Source: Gemmatimonadota bacterium
GTDB taxonomy: Bacteria; Gemmatimonadota; Gemmatimonadetes; Gemmatimonadales; GWC2-71-9
Reading direction: 5' to 3'
DNA length: 9,684 bases
Assembly: GCA_003221825.1 (NCBI GenBank)
Contig: QHUE01000144.1
Location: forward strand, 1-9,684
In this document: in pieces, positions 1-5,920 of the stretch
Position numbering within the stretch: position 1 is the first letter of the stretch
How the letters are laid out: every line of letters starts with the position of its first letter
The notes under the pieces: model-generated
What the model saw: the letters and a program-made list of their open reading frames with translations, nothing else
What the model was told of the DNA's origin: nothing
The model's database searches: none
Program-made: the position numbers and the translations under genes

Positions 1-287
1 TCGGCCGCCGTCCGGCGGCGGCGCTTGGGACGGCTCTCGGCGGCGACCACCGGCTCCGGCGCGGGCTCGACGGCCTTCGCCGCCCGGCGCCGCTTGGGCG
101 GCGCGGATGGCTGCTTCTGTTTGCGCTTGTCGCGCTCCCAGCGCGCGCGCATCAGCGACACCTGCTCGTCTTTGAGCGGCGTCAGGTGACTGCGCACGAA
201 GATGTCCATCTCCTTGAGCATCCCCATCAGCTGCTCGCTGGAGATACCGAACTCTGCCGCTAAATCATGGATCCGCGTTGTTGCCAC
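1..287 (-). CDS. infB: Translation initiation factor IF-2, N-terminal part (cut by window edge)
   Basis: IF-2 is the GTPase that places fMet-tRNA on the 30S subunit and promotes 50S joining. Only the first 95 codons lie in the window; the G domain lies beyond the edge. Residues 1-45 form the small IF2_N helical domain: TRIHDLAAEFGISSEQLMGM, then the typical SHLTPL at 33-38. From about residue 50 the chain becomes a Lys/Arg/Pro/Ala-rich linker (PPKRRRAAKA, RPKRRRRTAA), as expected for the disordered region before the GTPase core. The start is GTG at 287, because no other in-frame start precedes the conserved domain. A GGAGG stands 5 nt upstream, inside the 3' end of the preceding gene. That gene's TGA (290-288) directly abuts this GTG, so translation is probably coupled. 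It is the last visible gene of the rimP-nusA-infB operon. Confidence 0.95.
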   Translation of the reverse strand, partial: MATTRIHDLAAEFGISSEQLMGMLKEMDIFVRSHLTPLKDEQVSLMRARWERDKRKQKQPSAPPKRRRAAKAVEPAPEPVVAAESRPKRRRRTAA

Positions 288-587
288 TCACTCCTCCGCA
301 GACATCAGTCCCTGTGCCAGCGCCTGATCGGCGACGCCGACGGCCTGCACCGGCGGCCGGCCGAGCCCCGCGCCCAGCTCGGCCGCGATTGGCCCGCGCA
401 GCACCGGGGTTTTCCGGGCTGCCGCGAGCCGCGCTACTTTCTCCAGCGTGCGCGGGCCGGCATCCTGGGCCAGGACCACGCACGCCAGCTTCCCGCGCTG
501 CAACCCTGCCCGCACACCCGCCACACCGATGACGACACTGCCTGCCCGAACCCCCAGCCCCAACAGTCGGACGATGCGCTCGCTCAA
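288..587 (-). CDS. L7Ae/YlxQ-like ribosomal-family RNA-binding protein
   Basis: Encodes 99 aa resembling the bacterial L7Ae/L30e/S12e/Gadd45 family (YlxQ type), which binds kink-turn RNA. The N-terminus ERIVRLLGLGVRAGSVVIG matches the family opening of a first helix followed by LGLA-RAG-like residues. The middle strand LACVVLAQDAG is followed by a helix, and the end PPVQAVGVADQALAQGL matches the usual C-terminal helix region. The start is TTG at 587. Its TTGA overlaps the nusA stop by 4 nt, and no strong Shine-Dalgarno is visible, so it probably depends on coupling to nusA. In many bacteria a ylxR (DUF448) gene lies between nusA and this gene; there is no room for it here. The precise role of the bacterial members is poorly defined. 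The family call is good; an exact symbol is not justified. Confidence 0.85.
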   Translation of the reverse strand: MSERIVRLLGLGVRAGSVVIGVAGVRAGLQRGKLACVVLAQDAGPRTLEKVARLAAARKTPVLRGPIAAELGAGLGRPPVQAVGVADQALAQGLMSAEE

Positions 588-1897
588 GCGGGGGCTTCTT
601 CGGCGCCTTCTTCGGTCATCTCATTGAGGAAGGCCATCATCTTCTCGGCCAGATCGGGCGTCATGCCCGGGATCTGGTCAACGTCCTCGCGCTCGAGATC
701 GAGAATGTCCTGGAGCGTTCTCTTGCCAGCCTGCTCGAGCACCGCCACCAGCTCGGGCGAGAGACCCTTCATTTCCGTGAGCGCCACTTGCGTGACCGAT
801 TGATCCGCCGGTGGCAGCGGCGCGAACAGCGGGCCTTCCCCGCCGCGCTCCAGCCATTCGCGGCTGGAATAGAGGTCCACCTTCCATCCCGTCAGCTCGG
901 ACGCGAGCCGCACATTCTGGCCGTTGCGGCCGATCGCCAGCGACAGCTGGTCCTCGTCCACGATGGCCTGGATCGTCTTCGACTCCGGATCGGAGAAGAC
1001 GCGCGCCACGCGCGCGGGCGCCAGCGACAGTTTGGCAAACCGCTCGGGATCGGACGACCACGGCACGATGTCGATGCGCTCCCCGTTCAGCTCGTTCACC
1101 ACCGCCTGCACGCGCGACCCCTTGAGCCCGACGCACGCGCCGACGGGATCGATGCCGTCGTCGCGCGACCAGACGGCGATCTTGGTGCGGCTGCCCGCCT
1201 CGCGCGCGGTCGCCCGGATTTCGACGATCTGCTGCTGGATTTCGGGGACTTCCAGCTTGAACAGCGCCTTGACGAACAACGGATCGGCACGCGAGAGAAT
1301 GAGGCGCGGCCCTTTCGGGGTCTCCTCGATCCGCTTCAAGACGGCGCGGATCGTGTCGCCCTGATGGAAATGCTCGCGATGATTCTGGTCGCGGTACGGA
1401 ATGATCGCTTCGGCTTCGCGGAACTTGTTCAGCATGACCACGATCTTGCCGCGCTCGATCTGCTGGACCTCGCCCGAGAGCAACTCCCCCACTTTGCCGG
1501 AGAACTCCTCCCGGATGCGGGTCCGCTCACCCTCGCGGACGCGCTGAATGATCCGCTGCTTCGCCGCCTGCACCGCGGTGCGGCCGAACTGCTCGAACGG
1601 CACCTCTTCTTCCAGCACGTCGCCCGGCTGGAAGTCGGGATCTTCGTAGCGGGCTTCCTCGAGGGACACTTGGGTCCCCGGATCCTCGATGGTTTCGACG
1701 ACCGTTTTGAGAACCACAATCCGGATCGATCCCTTCATTTCGTCGATCCCGATCTCGGCGCGGACGTTGGGGCCGTAGCGCTTCACCAACGCGGCATGGA
1801 GCCCGTCCTTGAGCAGGTCGATCAACTCGCCGCGCTCGAGCTGCTTGGTGTTCGTCAGCTCTCTGATTGCGGAAACGACATCAGTTGTATTTGCCAT
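584..1897 (-). CDS. nusA: Transcription termination/antitermination factor NusA
   Basis: Encodes 437 aa. NusA binds RNA polymerase near the RNA exit channel and modulates pausing, intrinsic termination and antitermination. Domains in order: N-terminal RNAP-binding domain (about 1-130), S1 domain (about 135-203, SGEVQQIERGKIVVML), KH1 (about 215-280, with VGACVGLKGSRVQAV at 252-266), and KH2 (about 285-345, with AIGRNGQNVRLA at 321-332). After KH2 there is a single helix-hairpin-helix AR-like domain (about 375-428, MKGLSPELVAVLEQAG) and an acidic tail. E. coli NusA has two AR repeats; one appears here. I chose ATG at 1897 because the family N-terminus begins there and AAGGAA lies just upstream. 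A longer upstream frame would run into rimP and has no NusA similarity. The gap to rimP is 26 nt, and the 3' end overlaps the L7Ae-like gene by 4 nt. Confidence 0.97.
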   Translation of the reverse strand: MANTTDVVSAIRELTNTKQLERGELIDLLKDGLHAALVKRYGPNVRAEIGIDEMKGSIRIVVLKTVVETIEDPGTQVSLEEARYEDPDFQPGDVLEEEVPFEQFGRTAVQAAKQRIIQRVREGERTRIREEFSGKVGELLSGEVQQIERGKIVVMLNKFREAEAIIPYRDQNHREHFHQGDTIRAVLKRIEETPKGPRLILSRADPLFVKALFKLEVPEIQQQIVEIRATAREAGSRTKIAVWSRDDGIDPVGACVGLKGSRVQAVVNELNGERIDIVPWSSDPERFAKLSLAPARVARVFSDPESKTIQAIVDEDQLSLAIGRNGQNVRLASELTGWKVDLYSSREWLERGGEGPLFAPLPPADQSVTQVALTEMKGLSPELVAVLEQAGKRTLQDILDLEREDVDQIPGMTPDLAEKMMAFLNEMTEEGAEEAPA

Positions 1898-1912
1898 CAC
1901 AATTCCTTGTCG

Positions 1913-1933
1913 GCCGTCAGCCGTCAGCCGTCT
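1913..1933. repeat. Three-unit heptanucleotide tandem repeat at the rimP/nusA junction
   Basis: On the plus strand GCCGTCA occurs twice and is followed by GCCGTCT: three contiguous 7-nt units, the last with one mismatch. On the coding (minus) strand the unit reads TGACGGC. The middle unit supplies the rimP stop codon (TGA at 1926-1924). The array fills most of the space between rimP and the nusA ribosome-binding site. It is seen directly in the sequence; a function is not evident. Confidence 0.7.
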
Positions 1934-2376
1934 GTATCGCTCGCGAGGCGAGCATCCTTTACGTCGGACAACCGGTACTCGCGCTCCATTCCGCCCTGCG
2001 GCTGGAGCACCACGGAGTCCTGATTCGGCACCGCGACAATGCGCGCCCGCACGCGGCCCATCCCCGCCAGTTTCACAGTGACATCGCGGCCCACGAACTG
2101 CGCCCAATGCCGGTGCCAGCGCACGGGCCGCTCGATCCCCGGGCTCGACACCTCCAAGACGTAGCGATTACCCAGGGGACCGCCCGCGTCGAGCCATTGT
2201 TCGAGGGCTCGGCTGACCCGGCTGCAATCTTCGACCGTGACGTTCCGTGGCGGACAGTCAATGCGGACTTGAACAAGCGGTCGGTTCGGCGTACCGCCGA
2301 TGCGCAGGTCGGCCAGATCGAACCCGAGCGTTTCCAGCCGGGTCCGGAAGGCCTCGACAAGACTCTCAGTGAGCAT
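1924..2376 (-). CDS. rimP: Ribosome maturation factor RimP
   Basis: Encodes 150 aa, the usual RimP length. RimP assists assembly of the 30S subunit. The N-terminal alpha/beta domain runs over about 1-80, with GFDLADLRI (18-26), PLVQVRIDCP (33-42), VTVEDCSRVSRALEQWLD (46-63) and the signature YVLEVSSPGIERPV near 72-85. The C-terminal SH3-like domain covers about 86-140 (FVGRDVTVKL, then the strand-rich end). ATG at 2376 matches the family N-terminus. There is no recognisable Shine-Dalgarno; the start is preceded by CC and a run of eight T. This is the first gene of rimP-nusA-L7Ae-infB, and it follows a likely promoter and a terminator-like hairpin in a very short leader. Its stop codon lies in a heptamer repeat. 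Confidence 0.95.
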   Translation of the reverse strand: MLTESLVEAFRTRLETLGFDLADLRIGGTPNRPLVQVRIDCPPRNVTVEDCSRVSRALEQWLDAGGPLGNRYVLEVSSPGIERPVRWHRHWAQFVGRDVTVKLAGMGRVRARIVAVPNQDSVVLQPQGGMEREYRLSDVKDARLASDTDG

Positions 2377-2378
2377 GG

Positions 2379-2408
2379 AAAAAAAAGCGCGGGCCGAACT
2401 TCGCCCGC
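2379..2408 (-). terminator. Intrinsic terminator-like hairpin with U8 tract, just before rimP
   Basis: Read on the minus strand, GCGGGC (2408-2403) pairs perfectly with GCCCGC (2394-2389) across an 8-nt loop. GC and then eight T (2386-2379) follow, and the rimP ATG starts at 2376. A GC-rich 6-bp stem plus a U8 tract is the classic Rho-independent layout. It lies between pgeF and rimP, so it could end the murA-pgeF mRNA. If the promoter at 2448-2421 is real, it instead lies inside the rimP leader as an attenuator. The stem is short, so efficiency is uncertain. Confidence 0.7.
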
Positions 2409-2420
2409 ATCACGCAGGGG

Positions 2421-2448
2421 AATGTAGCCGGGGTCCCCTCGATGTCAA
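2421..2448 (-). promoter_or_regulatory. Candidate sigma70-type promoter for the rimP-nusA-infB operon
   Basis: On the minus strand there is a consensus -35 hexamer TTGACA (2448-2443), a 16-nt spacer, and TACATT (2426-2421), which matches four of six -10 consensus bases. The -35 box overlaps the pgeF stop codon. The spacer contains GGGGACCCC, a short palindrome that could be incidental. Transcription would start near 2414, giving a leader of about 38 nt that consists almost entirely of the terminator-like hairpin. Confidence 0.55.
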
Positions 2449-3173
2449 CCGAGCGGCCGGCCGAGGTACGCCACCATCCGTCCGTCGCGCCCGCGTGAGG
2501 CACGATGCGAGAAGAACCGGTCTCGCTCTTCGGCACTGCACCACGGGGAGACGGTGATCGTTTCGACGCCGAGCTGGCGCGCTTGCTGCGTCAGGATCGC
2601 GCGCAGGTCGAGCAGGACGGTCCCGCTTAATCCAAACTGTACGGCGACCTCAGAACCTACTTCATAACACTTGCCACAAATACCTACGCCACAATGCATT
2701 ACAATCTGGCTCGACTTGGCAAAGCCGCGCCATTTCAGCAGCTCGATGCATTGCTCCAGGATCCCATCGGCGGTGCCGCGCCAGCCCGCGTGCAGCAGCG
2801 CGACGGTGTCTTTCTCCGGGACGGCGAGATACACGGGAATGCAGTCGGCGACGGTGACCGTGAGCAGCACGCCGAGCTCGGTGGTCGCATGGCCGTCGAT
2901 GCCGTCGAGGATCAGCCACCCTTCGGGCAGCGCATCGTGCCAATGCACGTCGGTGCCGTGGATCTGATGCGCCAGGACGGTTGACGGAAAGCGCGCGCCG
3001 AACGCGGCCCGGAACGCGCGCCAGCGGCCCATGACCTGCCCCACCGGTTCGTCGCTCCACAAGCCAAGGCTGAGGGGCCGCGTCGTGATCCCCGCGACGA
3101 GGCCGTACCGCGAGGCCCATTCGGTCAGCTCGAGACGCGGGACCGCGGCATCGCCAACGGGAGTCTCGGACAT
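2445..3173 (-). CDS. pgeF: Peptidoglycan editing factor PgeF (YfiH/laccase-domain family)
   Basis: Encodes 242 aa, the normal family size. Members of this family (COG1496, formerly called polyphenol oxidases) have been reported to remove wrongly incorporated L-Ser from UDP-MurNAc precursors; some also act on purine nucleosides. The zinc/active-site residues are in place: H72 in AHQIHGTDVH, C111 in VADCIPVYL and H128 in ALLHAGWRGT. The late motifs CYEVG (169-173) and RFFSHR (219-224) are also present. I chose ATG at 3173, which gives about 10 residues before the first conserved strand. It has no Shine-Dalgarno and lies 3 nt after a perfect 32-bp palindrome. The frame stays open upstream to ATG 3227 and TTG 3239, overlapping the murA end and translating the palindrome; this extension has no family similarity. 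The gene follows murA and shares its pathway. Confidence 0.92.
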   Translation of the reverse strand: MSETPVGDAAVPRLELTEWASRYGLVAGITTRPLSLGLWSDEPVGQVMGRWRAFRAAFGARFPSTVLAHQIHGTDVHWHDALPEGWLILDGIDGHATTELGVLLTVTVADCIPVYLAVPEKDTVALLHAGWRGTADGILEQCIELLKWRGFAKSSQIVMHCGVGICGKCYEVGSEVAVQFGLSGTVLLDLRAILTQQARQLGVETITVSPWCSAEERDRFFSHRASRGRDGRMVAYLGRPLG

Positions 3174-3176
3174 GGA

Positions 3177-3208
3177 CGGTAGGGGCGCAGCATGCTGCGC
3201 CCCTACCG
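3177..3208. repeat. Perfect 32-bp palindrome, REP-like (GTAG...CTAC ends)
   Basis: Two 16-nt arms, CGGTAGGGGCGCAGCA and its exact reverse complement, meet with no spacer. The element fills most of the gap between the murA stop (3214) and the pgeF start (3173). It begins CGGTAGGGGC and ends GCCCCTACCG, so each strand carries a GTAG. That tetranucleotide is typical of REP sequences recognised by RAYT transposases. No T tract follows on either strand, so it is not a standard intrinsic terminator. In RNA it would form a strong hairpin 3 nt before the pgeF ATG. Confidence 0.85.
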
Positions 3209-3213
3209 CGCGA

Positions 3214-4281
3214 TCACCGCGCACCATCCCGCCGCTCAATCTGGGCTCCCAGCGCCCGCAACCGCTCGTCGATGTGCTCGTAACCCCGCTCGATCTGGCC
3301 GAGTCCTTCGCATTGCGTCGCGACGACGATGGCGATGGACATCAGGTCGGCCGGAAACGCGGGCCAGGGTCCGTCCTCGAGCTTCGGGACGTGGCCGCCC
3401 AGATCCGGACGGATCCGGCGCTCCTGGTCGGCATCGACGATCAGCTTCGCGCCGTCGAGCCGCGGCCGGACGCCGAGCCGCTCGAAGGCCAGCAACGTCG
3501 AGCGGAGGTCGTCGCCACGGACCCCGTCGATCGTGACGGCGCCGCCGGTGACCGCCGCGAGTCCGATGAATGAGCCGACTTCGATATGATCGGGTCCGAC
3601 CGTGTGGGCGGCCGCCTTGAGCGGACGCCCGCCTTCGATCGTGAACGTGTTGCTGCCGATGCCGTCGATCGCGGCTCCGAGCGACACGAGGAATCGCGCG
3701 AGATCCTGCACGTGCGGTTCGGACGCGGCGTTGCGCAACACCGTCGTCCCGGGCGCACGCACCGCCGCCATCAGCGCGTTCTCCGTTCCCGTCACGCTCG
3801 GCTCGTCGAGAAAGATGTCCGCCGCTTTCAGCTTGCCTTCGAGCTTGTAGGCATCGCCGACGCTGACCTCCGCACCGAGCTGCTCGAGGGCCAGGAAATG
3901 TGTGTCGACGCGCCGGCGGCCGATCACGTCGCCGCCCGGCGGCGGCAATGTGACGCGTCCGAAGCGCGCCAGCATCGGCCCCGCGAGCAGGATCGACGCG
4001 CGGATTTCCTTGCACAGCGCCGGATCGAGTGGCTTCGGTTCGGTGCGGCTCGCGTCCACTTCGACGGTGTTCGGCCCCTGCCAGTGGACCGTCGCGCCGA
4101 CATGCTGCAGCAGGGCCAGCAGCGTTTCGACGTCGCGAATGCGGGGCACGTTGTCGATGCGGCACGGGCCGTCGGCGAGGAGTGTCGCCGCGAGAATCGG
4201 AAGGGCCGCGTTCTTGTTTCCTGCGGGGCGGATCGTGCCCGAGAGGGGGCGCCCCCCCGTGACACGGAACGACGGTGGCAT
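3214..4281 (-). CDS. murA: UDP-GlcNAc 1-carboxyvinyltransferase MurA, with internal deletion
   Basis: MurA transfers enolpyruvate from PEP to UDP-GlcNAc, the first committed step of peptidoglycan synthesis in the cytoplasm. This copy has 355 aa; the family has about 420. Compared with E. coli numbering: K23/N24 in GNKNAALPI match K22/N23, R94 matches R91, R123 matches R120, D312 in FPAD matches catalytic D305, and R332 in QIERGYE matches R397. The active-site Cys115 is Asp here (D118, PGGDVIGRRR). After ATQCEG (321-326) the chain jumps to LGQIERGYEHIDERL, skipping about 72 residues (E. coli about 320-391), including the D369/R371 motif. The frame is intact across the junction. ATG at 4281 is preferred over an upstream TTG because it gives the usual N-terminus. 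The enzyme may be inactive or unusual, or the assembly may be collapsed here. It precedes pgeF. Confidence 0.9.
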   Translation of the reverse strand: MPPSFRVTGGRPLSGTIRPAGNKNAALPILAATLLADGPCRIDNVPRIRDVETLLALLQHVGATVHWQGPNTVEVDASRTEPKPLDPALCKEIRASILLAGPMLARFGRVTLPPPGGDVIGRRRVDTHFLALEQLGAEVSVGDAYKLEGKLKAADIFLDEPSVTGTENALMAAVRAPGTTVLRNAASEPHVQDLARFLVSLGAAIDGIGSNTFTIEGGRPLKAAAHTVGPDHIEVGSFIGLAAVTGGAVTIDGVRGDDLRSTLLAFERLGVRPRLDGAKLIVDADQERRIRPDLGGHVPKLEDGPWPAFPADLMSIAIVVATQCEGLGQIERGYEHIDERLRALGAQIERRDGAR

Positions 4282-4291
4282 AGGTCCGCCC

Positions 4292-4321
4292 AAGCTACGG
4301 GGGCGCTTGCGCCTGCGTCAA
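4292..4321 (-). promoter_or_regulatory. Weak candidate promoter for murA in a 44-bp divergent gap
   Basis: On the minus strand TTGACG (4321-4316) and TAGCTT (4297-4292) are separated by 18 nt. The -35 is good; the -10 matches only three of six bases. Transcription would start about 4 nt before the murA ATG, making the mRNA almost leaderless. The gap between murA and the divergent plus-strand gene is only 44 nt (4282-4325), so any promoters for the two directions must overlap each other or lie inside the genes. No convincing plus-strand promoter was seen. The gap also contains GGCGCTTGCGCC, a short inverted repeat. Confidence 0.25.
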
Positions 4322-4325
4322 GCGT

Positions 4326-5507
4326 TTGCGAACGTTGGCCCTCGTGCATCCCGTGCTCGCGCTGGCGCTCGTCATCGTCGCCGGTATCGGCGTCACGCGC
4401 CTGTCGCGGCCCTCCCTGCGTCGCCCCGCATTGCTGGGTGATCTCCTCGCGACCGGCGCGCCCTTCCTGCTGCTCGGACTGCTGCTGGGGCCGGGGCTCG
4501 GCGTCATCGATGTCGCGGGCCTGCACCTGCTCGAGCCGGTTGTCGCGCTGGCGCTCGGCTGGACCGGGGCGATGGTCGGCGCACACCTCGAGTGGCGCAT
4601 GGTGCGGCGGGTGTCGTCCCGCACGTGGATGATCGGCGCGACACTCGCCATTCCCGTGTTGCTGGCGACGATGGTGATGGCGGTGATCCTGGCGCGCGCC
4701 CTTCCCGCTCTCGCCGAATCGTGGGGTCATCCCTCGCTCGCGGTGGCGCTGGCCCTCGGCGGCGCGCTGACGACCGCCACCAGCCAGCGTGGACCGCGAC
4801 TCGGCCGGCGCAATGCGCTCATGGATACCGCCTTCGGGGCCGGTGCGGTCGCGGTCGCCGCCGCGCTGGATCACCCCCATACTGCCGTGCGCACCCTGGC
4901 GCTCACGCTGCTCGCCGGAGGAGCATGCGGCGGCCTGTTCGTGGTATTGGCCCGGGCCGGATTGCTTCCCGACCCGAGTGAAACCGGCATCGCCGCACTC
5001 GCCGTGATCCTCTGCGGGGCGGGCTTCAGCTACGCGGCGGGACTCTCGCCGTTCGTCGTGTGCGGGTTGGCGGCGGCGATCTTCATGAGTTTCTCCCCCG
5101 CGGAGGTGCGCCGCGCCATCGCGGCGGTGCTGAGCCGCTGGGAGATCCCGCTCTACGCGGCCTTCCTTATAGTTGCCGGCGCGCTGCTGCGTCCGATGAG
5201 CGTCTGGGTGCTCCCCGCGGCGGCGATTCTCGCCCTGCTCCGAGTCCTAGTGCGCTGGGTGACCGCGCGGTTTGGCCTGGAGGTGGATCCCGTTTGGCGC
5301 TCACTCCCCTTCGCGCCCCCACCGGAATTCGCGCACTCACCGATCCGGCAAGGCGCCAGCGCAGTGGCGCTGGCGGCCGGATTCGACCTGGTGCGCGGCG
5401 CGTCCGGCGCCGTGCTGGTAACCGTGCTGCTGAGCGTCATCGCGGCTGAGACCATCGCGGCGCTGACCCCGTTGACAGCACGCCCGAGGTCCGCAGAGGT
5501 TACGTGA
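4326..5507 (+). CDS. Divergent CPA-type cation:proton antiporter-like membrane protein
   Basis: Encodes about 393 aa, very hydrophobic, with roughly 11-12 likely membrane segments. It resembles the cation:proton antiporter (Na+/H+ exchanger) fold. GLLLGPGLGVID (51-62) matches the early GxxxGP-type motif, GAMVGAHLEWRMVRR (81-95) occupies the place of the usual F-x-x-GLE segment, and FSYAAGLSPFVVCGLAAAIF (234-253) and YAAFLIVAGALLRP (277-290) match later helices. At the ion-binding helix, where active members carry DD or ND, this protein has ALMDTAFG (D167, T168), so the second acid is missing. Active transport is therefore unproven. The start is uncertain: TTG 4326 is used here, GTG 4344 is an alternative, and neither has a clear ribosome-binding site. 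It overlaps the next gene. It could be a sensor or a degenerate transporter. Confidence 0.75.
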   Translation: MRTLALVHPVLALALVIVAGIGVTRLSRPSLRRPALLGDLLATGAPFLLLGLLLGPGLGVIDVAGLHLLEPVVALALGWTGAMVGAHLEWRMVRRVSSRTWMIGATLAIPVLLATMVMAVILARALPALAESWGHPSLAVALALGGALTTATSQRGPRLGRRNALMDTAFGAGAVAVAAALDHPHTAVRTLALTLLAGGACGGLFVVLARAGLLPDPSETGIAALAVILCGAGFSYAAGLSPFVVCGLAAAIFMSFSPAEVRRAIAAVLSRWEIPLYAAFLIVAGALLRPMSVWVLPAAAILALLRVLVRWVTARFGLEVDPVWRSLPFAPPPEFAHSPIRQGASAVALAAGFDLVRGASGAVLVTVLLSVIAAETIAALTPLTARPRSAEVT

Positions 5508-5920
5508 TGCTGCCAGCCTGGGTGGGCGTCGTCTCCGCGATCAGTCTCGCCGTCATCGCACTCGCCGCCCTGGTGACTGCGGGCGCACTCACCGCCGCGG
5601 CGCTCGGCGTGCGGACCGCGGTCAACGCGCTGAAAGGCTTTGCGGGGCCCGCGATCGCCGATGTCCGGCAGCTGATCGGCTCGATCAAGACCGAGACCGA
5701 TGCGCTGGTGGGGGCGTCGCGGGACGTGCGACAGCGCATTCTCCGGGCGGCGGACGCCGCCGAGGAGCGCCTGACCGATCTCGATGCGCTCGCCGAAGTG
5801 ATGCAGGACGAGCTGGAGGAGACCGCCATCGATGCCGCCGCCACGATGCGCGATGTGCGCCGCGGATTGTCCGTCTGGCGCTGGAGCCGCAAGCTCTTGA
5901 AGGGCAAGAAACGACGGTGA
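5507..5920 (+). CDS. Small membrane-anchored helical/coiled-coil protein (DUF948-like)
   Basis: Encodes 137 aa. Residues 4-35 are one long hydrophobic helix (VGVVSAISLAVIALAALVTA and on). A helical, charged stretch of about 85 residues follows (IKTETDALVGASRDVRQRIL, EERLTDLDALAEVMQDELEE), and the protein ends in a basic tail, LLKGKKRR. One N-terminal membrane anchor plus an amphipathic helical rod is the pattern of DUF948/YtxG-type proteins; the match is by architecture, not by a specific signature. ATG 5507 lies 7 nt after AGAGG and is preferred; GTG 5504 is also possible and would give the common 4-nt overlap with the upstream gene. It ends in a GTGA overlap with the phospholipase-like gene. 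The three genes are probably translated as one unit. Function unknown. Confidence 0.75.
   Translation: MLPAWVGVVSAISLAVIALAALVTAGALTAAALGVRTAVNALKGFAGPAIADVRQLIGSIKTETDALVGASRDVRQRILRAADAAEERLTDLDALAEVMQDELEETAIDAAATMRDVRRGLSVWRWSRKLLKGKKRR

Noticed and set aside
788..2023. Plus-strand open frame of 411 codons opposite nusA and rimP
   Set aside because: It lies wholly opposite nusA and the rimP end, which show clear family motifs in order. Long antisense frames are expected in GC-rich coding DNA, and the translation resembles no family.
1898..2107. N-terminal extension of nusA by 70 codons upstream of ATG 1897
   Set aside because: The extension would overlap rimP by over 180 nt, has Arg/Gly-rich junk composition and precedes the normal NusA N-terminus, which has its own AAGGAA ribosome-binding site.
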